Shown piece by piece: positions 6,858-15,088 of a DNA stretch of 16,452 nucleotides. Origin of the DNA: Helicobacter sp. (GTDB lineage Bacteria > Campylobacterota > Campylobacteria > Campylobacterales > Helicobacteraceae); assembly GCA_029257755.1 (NCBI GenBank), contig JARIAP010000060.1, positions 1-16,452 on the forward strand, in the 5' to 3' direction. Both the position numbers and the translations under genes were made by a program. The notes under the pieces were generated by a model. It searched no databases, had not been told where the DNA came from, and saw only the letters and a list, made by a program, of their open reading frames with translations. Position 1 is the first letter of the stretch; each line of letters opens with the position of its first letter.

Positions 6858-8141
6858 TTATTTTTTATTAGAATCTTTATTATTTTTTTTATCTTCTTCT
6901 ACTAATAAAGAAAGCATTATTTTTTTACTAGGTAAAGATTCCATTCCTAATTTATCTACGCTAACAACATAATATATATAACTAATACCATCTTGTATGT
7001 TTTTATCTATAAATTGAGTATCCTTTATATCTGCAAAACGACTTACTTTACCATATCCTCCATCTTGCTTATACACTATATATCCTATAACTCTAGAGTC
7101 ATCTATCTTATCCCATTTTATAATAGCGATATTTTTTTCAAGTAAGCCTTGAGAAATTGTAGGCGATGTTGGTGGTGCTAGTGTTTGCCCAATAATTCCA
7201 TTTTCTTGTAAATTAGATTCAAGTTTATATTTATCAACAGAACTAACCTTATAATAACGAATAACCCCATCTTCATTGATCTTATCTATATACGATTCTC
7301 TTTGAACAAATGCTAACTTTGTATATATATCATTATTATTTGATACCCAAACATTATATCCTATTATATCTTTATTATCACTTCCTTTCCATTCTATCCA
7401 AATAGCTCTGTGTTTATTAGTGGTAGTGGTAATATCTGTAACCATATTTGGTATGGAACGAGTTTTACCTATTACTTCTTTACTTGGCACAGATTTAGCA
7501 CCATCATAACTTTGAGACACAATTCTATATGTATGTTCTGTATCATTTCCTATACCTTCATCAAAAAATTCAACCAACATGCGATTTGTTGTATATCCTA
7601 TACTAACGAATTTATTGTTTTTATCCTTTTTTTCAATTATATAATTTTTAACCATTGGATTTGGACTTGGACTCCAAAATATTTTAATTTTTTGTGCTAA
7701 TTCTTTTGAGGCATATACAAAATCTACAGGATCAATAAATGAAGTTTTTACTTTAAGTATATTACTCTTAGCAGATACCTTAGAATCTTTTCCAACAGAT
7801 GAAATTGCATAAAAATATTCTGTATTTGGCTCTAATTTATTTTCATAATAGTGAGTTGAATGTGCATTTTTAATAAATGATACTTTAATAAATTCTCCTT
7901 TTTTGTTTTTTCTATATATTATATATCCATCAATTAATGATATATCTTCTGGAATTTTCCATTCAAAACCAACAGAAGTTACATCTGGCAATGCACGAAA
8001 TGTTTTTATAACAGGCAATTTTTCATCAACTTCATCTTTGATTCCCATAAAACTAAAAATTTGCATTGAACATGCAGTAAAAAATAAATTTATTATCACA
8101 AACAATAATACATAAAAATATTGCATTTGTAATTTTATCAT
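6858..8141 (-). CDS. Fibronectin type III repeat lipoprotein
   Basis: The protein has 427 residues, with a hydrophobic N-terminus (about 8-22) ending in a lipobox-like LFFTAC, C24 being the likely lipidated cysteine. Four Fn3-like modules follow at about 48-133, 136-228, 231-320 and 322-412. Each shows the Fn3 pattern of a tryptophan or aromatic in strand B (such as IFW at 154-156, IEW at 249-251, IKW at 341-343), a G-Y-x-x-Y/W strand C (GYIIYR, GYNVWV, GYIVYK) and a Y-x-Y/x-V-x-x-V strand F (YFYAISSV, YYKVSSVD, IYYVVSVD). The tail after 413 is Lys, Asn and Asp rich. It is probably a membrane-anchored protein facing the periplasm or surface with a binding or scaffold role. H. pylori has an Fn3-domain protein at the equivalent place in the cluster. 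AGGAG ten bases before the ATG supports the start. It lies 11 bases before trmB. Confidence 0.85.
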   Translation of the reverse strand: MIKLQMQYFYVLLFVIINLFFTACSMQIFSFMGIKDEVDEKLPVIKTFRALPDVTSVGFEWKIPEDISLIDGYIIYRKNKKGEFIKVSFIKNAHSTHYYENKLEPNTEYFYAISSVGKDSKVSAKSNILKVKTSFIDPVDFVYASKELAQKIKIFWSPSPNPMVKNYIIEKKDKNNKFVSIGYTTNRMLVEFFDEGIGNDTEHTYRIVSQSYDGAKSVPSKEVIGKTRSIPNMVTDITTTTNKHRAIWIEWKGSDNKDIIGYNVWVSNNNDIYTKLAFVQRESYIDKINEDGVIRYYKVSSVDKYKLESNLQENGIIGQTLAPPTSPTISQGLLEKNIAIIKWDKIDDSRVIGYIVYKQDGGYGKVSRFADIKDTQFIDKNIQDGISYIYYVVSVDKLGMESLPSKKIMLSLLVEEDKKNNKDSNKK

Positions 8142-8203
8142 AGTTACTAAACTCCTAAATTATTAAATTGTGATTGCAAATATTTGTTTATTAATTATGT
8201 ATA

Positions 8204-9172
8204 TTAAAGCTCATTTTGCCACTTCTTTAAACATGATTCTAACTTATATTCATAATCTACAAAGTTTTCTTTTAAGAATTTTAGCAAATCTTTAGGTAAT
8301 TTTGCACTAAAAACCATTCCATTAAAGTAAAGAAGTTTTGCATGAAGCAACATTTTTGTCTTATAATTATTTTTTAATTTTTCTGGACTATATAAGGTAT
8401 CACCATAAATATACCTATCAATAGAACTCAAATGCACCCTTATTTGATGTGTTCTCCCGCTATATAACCTAACACCAATTAATTCAAATTCATTGTTTTT
8501 GCTTTGTGCGATTTTACGAAATTCACTTTTAGAATCTCTTGCATATGGAAATCTAGCTTTATCTAATTTTGCCATTTTTAGCCTATTATTTGGATTTCTA
8601 CCAATAAAACACTCTATAAACATATTATCTTTTAATGGTTTGTTTATTATACATATATATACTCTACCCATTGTGCGATTTTTTAACATATTAGCAAATA
8701 ATAAATGACTATCATTGTTTTTTGCAACAAGTATAGCCCCGCTTGTATCTTTATCAAGTCTATGAACAATGCCAAATCTTAAATCATCATTTATTGTTGA
8801 AAGTTTATAGTTATTTATTTTAAGATAATCTGTAAGTGTAAATCCAAAAACACTTGGTGCATGATGCACTACTAAATCTCTTGGTTTATTAAATATAACA
8901 TAGTCATTTGTTTCATGTATTATCTCTATATGAAAATCATTTGGAATTTCTACACAATCATTTAGTTTATTATTTTTTTTAATAGCATATATTTGTATTA
9001 TATCGCCTTTTTTTAATGCTCTACTTTTTTTAACTATAATATCATTTACTTTTATTAATTTTGATTCTATTAGTTGAATAATTTGTGAGCGAGAAATGTA
9101 TAAAACTTCATGCAATGCAATATCAATTCTAACATAATTATCTAAAATACAAAAATGATATATCATACACAT
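8204..9172 (-). CDS. rluD: RluA/RluD-family 23S rRNA pseudouridine synthase
   Basis: Counted from the ATG at 9172, the protein has 322 residues. I chose that start because AAGGA lies six bases upstream; a GTG at 9202 would add ten residues and has no ribosome site. An S4 RNA-binding domain comes first (about 14-60, with SRSQIIQLIESKLIKVN), then the RluA catalytic domain. The signature is GIVHRLDKDTSG (134-145), with catalytic D140, and RLYSGRTHQIRVHL near residues 235-248 is the second family motif. The enzyme isomerises uridines in 23S rRNA. S4 plus catalytic domain fits RluD or RluC, and the exact target uridines cannot be read from the sequence, so the gene name is by analogy. It is the first gene of the minus-strand unit leading through Fn3, trmB, ftsE, ftsX and envC-like. 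Its 5' side faces the divergent 6S/purD promoter. Confidence 0.88.
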   Translation of the reverse strand: MCMIYHFCILDNYVRIDIALHEVLYISRSQIIQLIESKLIKVNDIIVKKSRALKKGDIIQIYAIKKNNKLNDCVEIPNDFHIEIIHETNDYVIFNKPRDLVVHHAPSVFGFTLTDYLKINNYKLSTINDDLRFGIVHRLDKDTSGAILVAKNNDSHLLFANMLKNRTMGRVYICIINKPLKDNMFIECFIGRNPNNRLKMAKLDKARFPYARDSKSEFRKIAQSKNNEFELIGVRLYSGRTHQIRVHLSSIDRYIYGDTLYSPEKLKNNYKTKMLLHAKLLYFNGMVFSAKLPKDLLKFLKENFVDYEYKLESCLKKWQNEL

Positions 9173-9217
9173 GTGTAATCCTTTTTTTAAAATAATAATC
9201 ACATTTTATCTAAAACT

Positions 9218-9226
9218 TGCTATAAT
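9218..9226 (+). promoter_or_regulatory. Extended -10 promoter of the 6S-like RNA
   Basis: TGC directly followed by a perfect TATAAT (9221-9226) is an extended -10 element. It predicts a start near 9232-9234, exactly where the pairing strand of the RNA's closing stem begins (9235). No convincing -35 box is seen. This is the best promoter in the window. Confidence 0.65.
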
Positions 9227-9231
9227 TACAA

Positions 9232-9450
9232 TTGCCTGAAAGTTTCGTGTTTCTCCTTATAAAATTGGTAGTCTATTTAAAATACTTTTTTGGGTTGCAT
9301 TGAAGTATGTGTGTCGGTGTTTCTGTTCTATTATATAGTGAAAGACGCCATTGCGTTTTAGGATTTGTCGCCTAATTACTTCGTAATACCCTGTCTGTTG
9401 TAGCTTTGTTGGGCTTACACAATAAATGGGAGTATCGTTCTTTTGGGTTC
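9232..9450 (+). ncRNA. ssrS: Structured RNA upstream of purD, probable 6S RNA (purD motif)
   Basis: This stretch has no usable reading frame but is clearly less AT-biased than the other spacers and folds into a long, closed structure. Its ends pair: CCTGAAAG (9235-9242) with CTTTTGGG (9440-9447) makes eight pairs including two G-U, and CTCCT (9253-9257) pairs with GGGAG (9428-9432). Inside are two local hairpins: AAGACGC/GCGTTTT (9342-9348 with 9353-9359) and ATTAC/GTAAT (9375-9379 with 9383-9387). A closed rod about 200 nt long, with its own strong promoter, directly upstream of purD, fits 6S RNA, which binds RNA polymerase holoenzyme as an open-promoter mimic. I recall that the epsilonproteobacterial 'purD motif' and 6S RNA occupy this location. 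A purD leader or riboswitch is the alternative. End coordinates are approximate. Confidence 0.6.
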
Positions 9451-9492
9451 ATAAATTAATATAGATATTTATAAAAACAAATAAAAGGTACT

Positions 9493-10827
9493 ATGTTGCA
9501 CGATCAAACAAATAAAAAAATCTTAAACACTCAAAATATATTAATTATTGGCAATGGCAGTAGAGAATATAGCATAGCATTAGCATTAAGAAAAGATAAA
9601 AAAGTAAAAAATATCTTTTTTAGCCCACAAAATCCAGCCGCAACCCTATATTTGGAATCTAAACACATTGATTATAAAAATTATGATGAATTATTAAAAA
9701 ATATAAAACAACACAATATTTCACTTGTTATAATTGGACCTGAAGCACCTCTTATGGAAGGAATAAGTGATTTTTTAGAATCTAATGATATATTAGTGTT
9801 TGCACCAAGCCTTTCAAATGCAAAATTAGAGGGTTCTAAAGCATATATGAAATCTTTTATAAGTAACTTAAATATACCAACTGCAAAATATAAAGAAATT
9901 TCATTAAATAATAAACAAGAAGGATATGATTTTATAGAATCCATGCCATTACCTATAGTTCTTAAAGCAAGTGGTTTATGCGGTGGAAAAGGTGTTTTAA
10001 TATTAGATTCTAAAGAAGATGCTAAAAAACAACTTGATTTAATGCTTGATGGAACATTGTTTGGAGATTCTGGAAGACATGTAGTAATTGAAGAATTTTT
10101 AGATGGTTATGAATTATCTATATTTGCTTTAAGTAGTGGAAATGATTATATTGTTCTTCCTGCATGTCAAGATCATAAAAGACTTTTTGATAATGATAAA
10201 GGACCAAATACGGGTGGTATGGGAGCTTACACAAATTTACCACATAATTTATATAATAAAGAGTTAGAAGAAAAAATTAAACAAAGAATATTAACACCTA
10301 CATTTAAGGCATTAAAAGATTCTAATACTCCATATAAAGGAGTTATATTTGCGGGTATTATGGTTGTTGATAATGAACCTTATTTACTTGAATATAATGT
10401 GCGTTTTGGTGATCCTGAATGTGAAGTTTTAATGCCACTTTTAAAAACCTCTGTATTTGATATAATCCATTCATTTGCACAAGGTAAAATGATAAAAAAT
10501 ATAGAATTTCATAATAAATGCGTTATTTGTGTAGTTATGGCAAGTAGCGATTATGCACAAAATTTTAAATCAAAAGAATATCCCGCAAAAATAACTTTTA
10601 ATGATATAAATCCTAAAGATATAGATTTACCAACAGGCCACATAGTGTTTGCAAATACAATAATTAAAAATTCTATGATTTATGCAAATAGTGGTAGAAG
10701 TGTAATTGCAGTTGGAATTGGAGATACAATGCAAGAAGCAAGAAATAATGCTTACAATATTGTATCAAAAATTGAATTTAATGGAAAACATTATAGAAAA
10801 GATATAGCACATCAAGCATTAAAATAA
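9493..10827 (+). CDS. purD: Phosphoribosylamine-glycine ligase (GAR synthetase)
   Basis: PurD joins glycine to 5-phosphoribosylamine using ATP in the second step of purine synthesis. The ATP-grasp architecture is complete in 444 residues: N-terminal domain with ILIIGNGSRE (16-25), GPEAPL (82-87), central ATP-binding domain with KASGLCGGKGV (158-168) and EEFLDGYE (200-207), DHKRLFDNDKGPNTGGMGAY (227-246), the metal-binding NVRFGDPE (302-309), and a C-terminal domain to the end. There are about 15 residues before the usual start of the family (which normally begins at ILVIG), and the common GGREHA reads GSREYS, so the substrate-loop His is Tyr here. AAAGG lies close, four bases before the ATG. 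It is the first gene of a closely spaced plus-strand run and may be expressed partly by read-through from the 6S-like RNA promoter, as no separate promoter is evident. Confidence 0.95.
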   Translation: MLHDQTNKKILNTQNILIIGNGSREYSIALALRKDKKVKNIFFSPQNPAATLYLESKHIDYKNYDELLKNIKQHNISLVIIGPEAPLMEGISDFLESNDILVFAPSLSNAKLEGSKAYMKSFISNLNIPTAKYKEISLNNKQEGYDFIESMPLPIVLKASGLCGGKGVLILDSKEDAKKQLDLMLDGTLFGDSGRHVVIEEFLDGYELSIFALSSGNDYIVLPACQDHKRLFDNDKGPNTGGMGAYTNLPHNLYNKELEEKIKQRILTPTFKALKDSNTPYKGVIFAGIMVVDNEPYLLEYNVRFGDPECEVLMPLLKTSVFDIIHSFAQGKMIKNIEFHNKCVICVVMASSDYAQNFKSKEYPAKITFNDINPKDIDLPTGHIVFANTIIKNSMIYANSGRSVIAVGIGDTMQEARNNAYNIVSKIEFNGKHYRKDIAHQALK

Positions 10828-10836
10828 GAAGGAATA

Positions 10837-11388
10837 ATGGATAGATTAGAGGCAGATTTATATCGTGAAAACATTAAGATTGCATCTATTGTGTCGCGTA
10901 TTGGTGCATATATAATAGATACTATACTTATAACATTAATTATAACTATATTTTTTTCTGATAATCAAAAAAATAGCATTATAAATGCACAAAATGCTAT
11001 AAAACAAGCATATAATGCAGATTATACTAAAATTGAATTATCATCAACACCAGACAATACAGCTATGCTTGAAAACCTTAGAATCAACACAAAAGAAGCA
11101 CTTGATATTTTATTGCTTTACATGGGTATTTGTATTGGATTGCAAATAATTTATAACTTTATATTAATCTACAAATATGGTGCAACATTTGGGCAAATTA
11201 TATTAAAAATACGAGTTGTTGATTCTAATAATTTTGATAAACCGACACTACATGTATGTATGAAAAGAGCTATTGCTAAATGCTTTTTAGGAACAATTCT
11301 TTATATTGGCTTTATACTTGCATTCGTTGATAGATATTATCGCACAATTCATGATAAAATGAGCAATACAATTGTTATTGTTGCATAA
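10837..11388 (+). CDS. RDD family integral membrane protein
   Basis: The protein has 183 residues with three predicted membrane segments (about 22-40, 90-113 and 148-164). It carries the family residues R21 and D28 in the first helix (SRIGAYIID), the ATFGQIILKIRVVD motif (116-129) between helices, and a terminal H-D-K-M-S-N-T (172-178) that supplies the last conserved Asp. The loop between TM1 and TM2 is about 50 residues, long and polar. RDD proteins are poorly understood; transport or membrane-assembly roles have been proposed, and nothing here narrows that down. AAGGA precedes the ATG, nine bases after purD, and lptD starts 12 bases downstream. The same order purD, RDD, lptD is, as I recall, found in H. 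pylori. Confidence 0.85.
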   Translation: MDRLEADLYRENIKIASIVSRIGAYIIDTILITLIITIFFSDNQKNSIINAQNAIKQAYNADYTKIELSSTPDNTAMLENLRINTKEALDILLLYMGICIGLQIIYNFILIYKYGATFGQIILKIRVVDSNNFDKPTLHVCMKRAIAKCFLGTILYIGFILAFVDRYYRTIHDKMSNTIVIVA

Positions 11389-11400
11389 AAGATTCTCATT

Positions 11401-13860
11401 ATGTATAAAGTATTATTATATGGAATCATTATTTCAATACTTATAAATAACATTTTACAAGCAAAATCAAACAAAATAAATAAAAATACAACAAATTCTG
11501 CTACTTTTATATATGATGATAATAAGCAAAATTTAGTTCCTACTATGCCACCCGATTCAATCAAACAAAATGATCAAGAAAAACCAAAACAAAAAATATC
11601 TAATGATGAAAAAAAAGAAATAAATGAAAATTTAAAAACAGGAATTGAAAAAAGAGATACAGATTATACAAAAGTATTTGAATTATTAGGGGAAAATATA
11701 GAACATTATGATAATTTTATGGTTGTAAGTGGAAATGCAGTTTTAAAAAATAAAGAAGCATATATAATTGCAGATAAAATAACATATAATCCAAATAACA
11801 AACAAGCAAGATTAATTGGTAATGTTCGTATTTATAAAGGCAATACATTATCTGTATATACACAACAAGCAACAATTTATTTAAGTTCTAATTTTAGCAT
11901 AATTAGACCATTTTATATACAAGATACAGATACTGGTATTTGGACTAAAGCAGAGAGTGCAAGTCAGCAAAAATCAATTTATCGTTTTGCAGATTCCATT
12001 GTATCTGGTTGTTCTTTCACAAGTCCAGCATGGCGTATTGATTCAAGTAAGGGTGCTTATAATAAAGATTCAAATACACTTGCATTATGGAATCCAAGAA
12101 TATATATAGGTGATGTTCCTGTATTCTATTTTCCTTACTTAAAAGTTTCACTTGAAAATAAAAGGACAAGTGGAATTTTATACCCAACACTTGGAACTTC
12201 TGGAACAGATGGCTTTACTTATATTCAACCATATTTCATTGCATTGCAGAATTTTTGGGATATTACTATTAGCCCACAATTTAGAACATCTCGTGGTGGT
12301 GGTGCAAACTTTGAATTTCGTGCGGTTGATAGTAGCAATGATAAATATATTCTACATTTTAAATATTTTTATAATTCAGATGATTATGTAAATAGATTAA
12401 ACCTACTTAATCAACATATATATGGATTTGATTTTAAACATAGTAAAAGAGATATAATACAAAAATATTTTAGGGCAAAAACAAAACTTGATAATGCTAT
12501 GTATTTTGACTTAGCATTTATGAATGATATAGATTATATGCGTTTAGATGATGTGCGTTATTTTTTAAATACAACTTCATATGTTTCTAGAGCAAATATT
12601 TATACTCAAACAAACAATAATTATTTTGGTATTAACTTAAGATACTACTTAAACCTATATACACCTAACAGCAAGACTACTTTACATAATTTACCAAATA
12701 TACAATATCACAAATATATGGGTTCTTTATTTTTTAAAGAATTACTTTATTCTATTGATTATCAATCAAAATATGCTTATAGAGAGCAAGGTTACTCATA
12801 TTTATCAAATGAAATTAATATACCAATTGGAATGCAATTTTCATTTATAAATAAGTATTTTTCTATAGGTGCATGGTTAAATATATTTGGTGGTAATATA
12901 TTTGCTACAAATACCCAAGATACAAAAATATATATAACACCAACAAATACAACTGCTATGCAAAATTCTGTTGGAAACTATGCAAACCTTAACTATAAAT
13001 TATCAATACATAGTGATATTGGTAAAAAATATAAAAACTTTTTTCATTCTATGCAAACTTCCCTTATATTTAATGCCCCATTAGATAGAGCAGTTTTTAC
13101 AAATGGTATATTAGATAAACAAATTCTTACAAGTTTTGGAAAAATTGATCCCAATGTATTAACAAATATACAAAATGGTGCAAATATATGGAATCCACAA
13201 TTATTTAGCAATATATACCAAATGACAAAAAAGCTTGATATTAATATAGCAAATTATATTTACAACAGAAATGCTGCAGAAATATTTTATTGGAAAATAT
13301 CTCAATCATTTAATTTTGATGATTTAATATCACCGCTTCGTATTCCTATGGAAAATAAATTTGGAACTTCACCAATAGATGGGCTATTTTTTAACTTAAG
13401 CTTCTTTTATTCATGGTTTTATAATAATTTCACGGAATTAGCAGTTAATGCTAGTTACACAAAAGGTGCTTATGCTGCAAGTGTATCTTATTACTTAAAA
13501 AGAGATGATGCCGCATGGAGTATAGATCCTATAACATTAGCATATAAGTCAGTTGATTCATCAAATTATCTAAGTGCATCAATTAGAGGTGATTTAGGAT
13601 ATTTTGGTTTAGTGGCTGATTTAGGATATGATTTTCGCACATACAATATAGTTAATCTTGGTATTGGAATCTACAAAGATATTAAATGTTTTGGTATGGG
13701 TGTAAAAGCTGGTAGCAATAGAACTCCTATATTAACACAGGGAAATTCTATAAGTGTAATTGATAATATATATGTAAAAGCAGAATTTAAATTTGTGCCT
13801 TTAACAACATTTGGTTATACTTACAGATTAAGACCAATTATTGAAGAACAAAAACGATAA
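11401..13860 (+). CDS. lptD: LPS-assembly outer membrane protein LptD (OstA/Imp)
   Basis: LptD is the outer-membrane barrel that inserts lipopolysaccharide into the outer leaflet, working with LptE and the periplasmic LptA/LptC bridge. The protein has 819 residues: signal peptide 1-21 (ending NNILQA), a charged low-complexity linker (22-90), an OstA/LptA-like beta-jellyroll (about 95-165, with GNAVLKNKEAYIIADKITYN at 111-130), then the barrel from about 200. The region around RTSGILYPTLGTSGTDGF (255-272) is a strong family signature. The final residues alternate beta-strand style but the C-terminus is charged. There are only two cysteines in the whole protein, C204 and C763. They match the positions of the E. 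coli C173-C725 type disulfide in alignment by eye. No strong ribosome site precedes the ATG; translation may depend on coupling with the RDD gene 12 bases upstream. Confidence 0.93.
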   Translation: MYKVLLYGIIISILINNILQAKSNKINKNTTNSATFIYDDNKQNLVPTMPPDSIKQNDQEKPKQKISNDEKKEINENLKTGIEKRDTDYTKVFELLGENIEHYDNFMVVSGNAVLKNKEAYIIADKITYNPNNKQARLIGNVRIYKGNTLSVYTQQATIYLSSNFSIIRPFYIQDTDTGIWTKAESASQQKSIYRFADSIVSGCSFTSPAWRIDSSKGAYNKDSNTLALWNPRIYIGDVPVFYFPYLKVSLENKRTSGILYPTLGTSGTDGFTYIQPYFIALQNFWDITISPQFRTSRGGGANFEFRAVDSSNDKYILHFKYFYNSDDYVNRLNLLNQHIYGFDFKHSKRDIIQKYFRAKTKLDNAMYFDLAFMNDIDYMRLDDVRYFLNTTSYVSRANIYTQTNNNYFGINLRYYLNLYTPNSKTTLHNLPNIQYHKYMGSLFFKELLYSIDYQSKYAYREQGYSYLSNEINIPIGMQFSFINKYFSIGAWLNIFGGNIFATNTQDTKIYITPTNTTAMQNSVGNYANLNYKLSIHSDIGKKYKNFFHSMQTSLIFNAPLDRAVFTNGILDKQILTSFGKIDPNVLTNIQNGANIWNPQLFSNIYQMTKKLDINIANYIYNRNAAEIFYWKISQSFNFDDLISPLRIPMENKFGTSPIDGLFFNLSFFYSWFYNNFTELAVNASYTKGAYAASVSYYLKRDDAAWSIDPITLAYKSVDSSNYLSASIRGDLGYFGLVADLGYDFRTYNIVNLGIGIYKDIKCFGMGVKAGSNRTPILTQGNSISVIDNIYVKAEFKFVPLTTFGYTYRLRPIIEEQKR

Positions 13861-13869
13861 AGGAAATAA

Positions 13870-14538
13870 ATGATTAATACAATATATGAGGATTTTGCAC
13901 AAAGTGCAAAACTTGCACCAAAAAACTCGAAGATGATTATTCGACATTCCATAAGAGCAGATATACCACCAAATGATACAGGACTTAACATTTTGCTAAC
14001 AAGAGAAGGTGAAATTATGGCAGAACATTTTGGAAAACATTGTAAATTAAATATTGATAATATTCACTCAAGCAGTGTAAAAAGATGCTTACAAACAGCA
14101 GAACTTTTTGCTAAAGGATATAAAACATCAACTAACAAAGAACTAAAAATAACCTCTACAAATATATTAGCAGATTCATATATCAATAATACAGAAAAAG
14201 CACAAAAACTTTTTATGGATCATTCTCCATATTGGATTATATCTCAATTTTTGCGTAATAAAAAATTAAGTGGTATGAGAAACTTAAATGAAAGTATGCA
14301 AACATTATTTTCATATATATTTGCTAAAGAATATGATAATATGGAACTATTTGTAACTCATGATACATTTTTGAGTGCTATTGTATGTTTCTGCCATCAA
14401 ATACAACCAAATTATGATAATTTTGTTTGGCCTTATATGCTAGAAGGTGCATTTTTATATATGAAAGACAATAAAATACATTGCATATTTCGTGGGATAA
14501 CAAAATCAATAGAGTTTAATTTTAATGTAAGGATATAA
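13870..14538 (+). CDS. Histidine phosphatase family protein
   Basis: The protein has 222 residues and no signal peptide, so it is cytoplasmic. It shows the histidine-phosphatase catalytic set: IIRHSIR (23-29), where H26 would be the phosphorylated nucleophile and R25 and R29 bind phosphate; SSSVKRCLQTAE (67-78), which provides the third phosphate-binding Arg (R72); and VTHD (162-165), with the second catalytic His (H164). The common RHG is RHS here, as in some family branches. The substrate is unknown; the family covers sugar phosphates, phosphoproteins and phytate. AGGA lies five bases before the ATG, nine bases after lptD, and the AtpI-like gene follows six bases later. The position suggests co-transcription with the purD-lptD run, but nothing ties it functionally to LPS export. 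Confidence 0.82.
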   Translation: MINTIYEDFAQSAKLAPKNSKMIIRHSIRADIPPNDTGLNILLTREGEIMAEHFGKHCKLNIDNIHSSSVKRCLQTAELFAKGYKTSTNKELKITSTNILADSYINNTEKAQKLFMDHSPYWIISQFLRNKKLSGMRNLNESMQTLFSYIFAKEYDNMELFVTHDTFLSAIVCFCHQIQPNYDNFVWPYMLEGAFLYMKDNKIHCIFRGITKSIEFNFNVRI

Positions 14539-14544
14539 TGTATA

Positions 14545-14910
14545 ATGCAAAAACAAGATTCGCAAGATAATAAAAATATAGATTCAAATTATATAGATAA
14601 TGAAAGTAAAATTAAGAAAATAACAAGAGGTGCAAATGATCTATCTCTTGGAATTTCAATGATTGTGGCAGTTCTTATTGGATTTGGTTGTGGATATGGA
14701 CTTTATAAGTTGTTTGGTTATTATTGGCTTATATGGGTTGGATTAGCTTATGGTATTGCAGCAGCAATCTTAAATGTAGTAAAAGCATATAAAAGATTAT
14801 ATAAAGACTTAGACTCTCTAAAACATGAAGAAAAATACAAATATATGCAAGATAAGATCATAGAAAAAAGAGAAAAAGAAGCATTAAAAAGAAAAGAAAA
14901 AAATATATGA
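14545..14910 (+). CDS. AtpI/AtpZ-like small membrane protein
   Basis: The protein has 121 residues with two adjacent membrane helices (about 33-55 and 59-81) joined by a short turn (FGYY), rich in Gly. It has a polar N-terminus and a strongly basic C-terminal tail (82-121). The pattern LSLGISMIVAVLIGFGCGYG, then a second helix ending AxxxILNVVKAYK, matches the AtpZ/AtpI family (putative F0F1-ATPase gene-1 protein). AtpI assists c-ring assembly, and AtpI/AtpZ has been linked to magnesium uptake. The gene lies away from any atp operon in this window, so the link to ATP synthase is by homology only. AAGGA is present but eleven bases upstream of the ATG, overlapping the end of the phosphatase gene. 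An earlier ATG at 14538 is out of frame and stops after ten codons. Confidence 0.78.
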   Translation: MQKQDSQDNKNIDSNYIDNESKIKKITRGANDLSLGISMIVAVLIGFGCGYGLYKLFGYYWLIWVGLAYGIAAAILNVVKAYKRLYKDLDSLKHEEKYKYMQDKIIEKREKEALKRKEKNI

Positions 14911-14948
14911 AAATTTCTTAGTATAAAAAAGATAAATCCTAAAAATTT
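14911..14948 (+). terminator. Weak stem-loop after the AtpI-like gene
   Basis: AAATTT (14911-14916) and TTAG (14918-14921) can pair with CTAA (14939-14942) and AAATTT (14943-14948). This gives ten pairs with one bulged C and a 17-base loop, starting right after the stop codon. It lacks a following T-run and has only one G-C pair, so it is a weak candidate for an end point of the purD-lptD transcript. Confidence 0.2.
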
Positions 14949-14982
14949 ATTATCAATAAAACAATAAAATAAGATTCAATAT

Positions 14983-15033
14983 TATAATAATTTAATTTTT
15001 ATACATGTATTTAATTGTTATATAATAATTTAA
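14983..15033. repeat. Direct repeat flanking a palindrome upstream of ppk2
   Basis: The 13-mer TATAATAATTTAA occurs at 14983-14995 and again at 15021-15033. Between them is the perfect 10-base palindrome ATACATGTAT (15001-15010). Each repeat contains a TATAAT hexamer that could act as a -10 box. The second lies 63 bases before the ppk2 ATG, so the palindrome would sit just upstream of that promoter. This could be an operator. The region is extremely AT-rich, so chance repeats are not excluded. Confidence 0.4.
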
Positions 15034-15088
15034 GTATCTTTTAATAAAATATTGAGTATTCTACAATATTTTATTTAAAGGATATGGA

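Noticed and set aside
9173-9202. GTG at 9202 as the start of the pseudouridine synthase
   Set aside because: There is no ribosome site for it, while AAGGA lies six bases before the ATG at 9172. The ten extra residues contain the translated ribosome site.
9232-9450. SRP RNA, RNase P RNA or tmRNA as identity of the structured RNA
   Set aside because: I do not see the SRP apical-loop consensus, the RNase P conserved core, or a tRNA-like end with a tag frame. The position before purD and the rod-like closing pairs fit 6S better.
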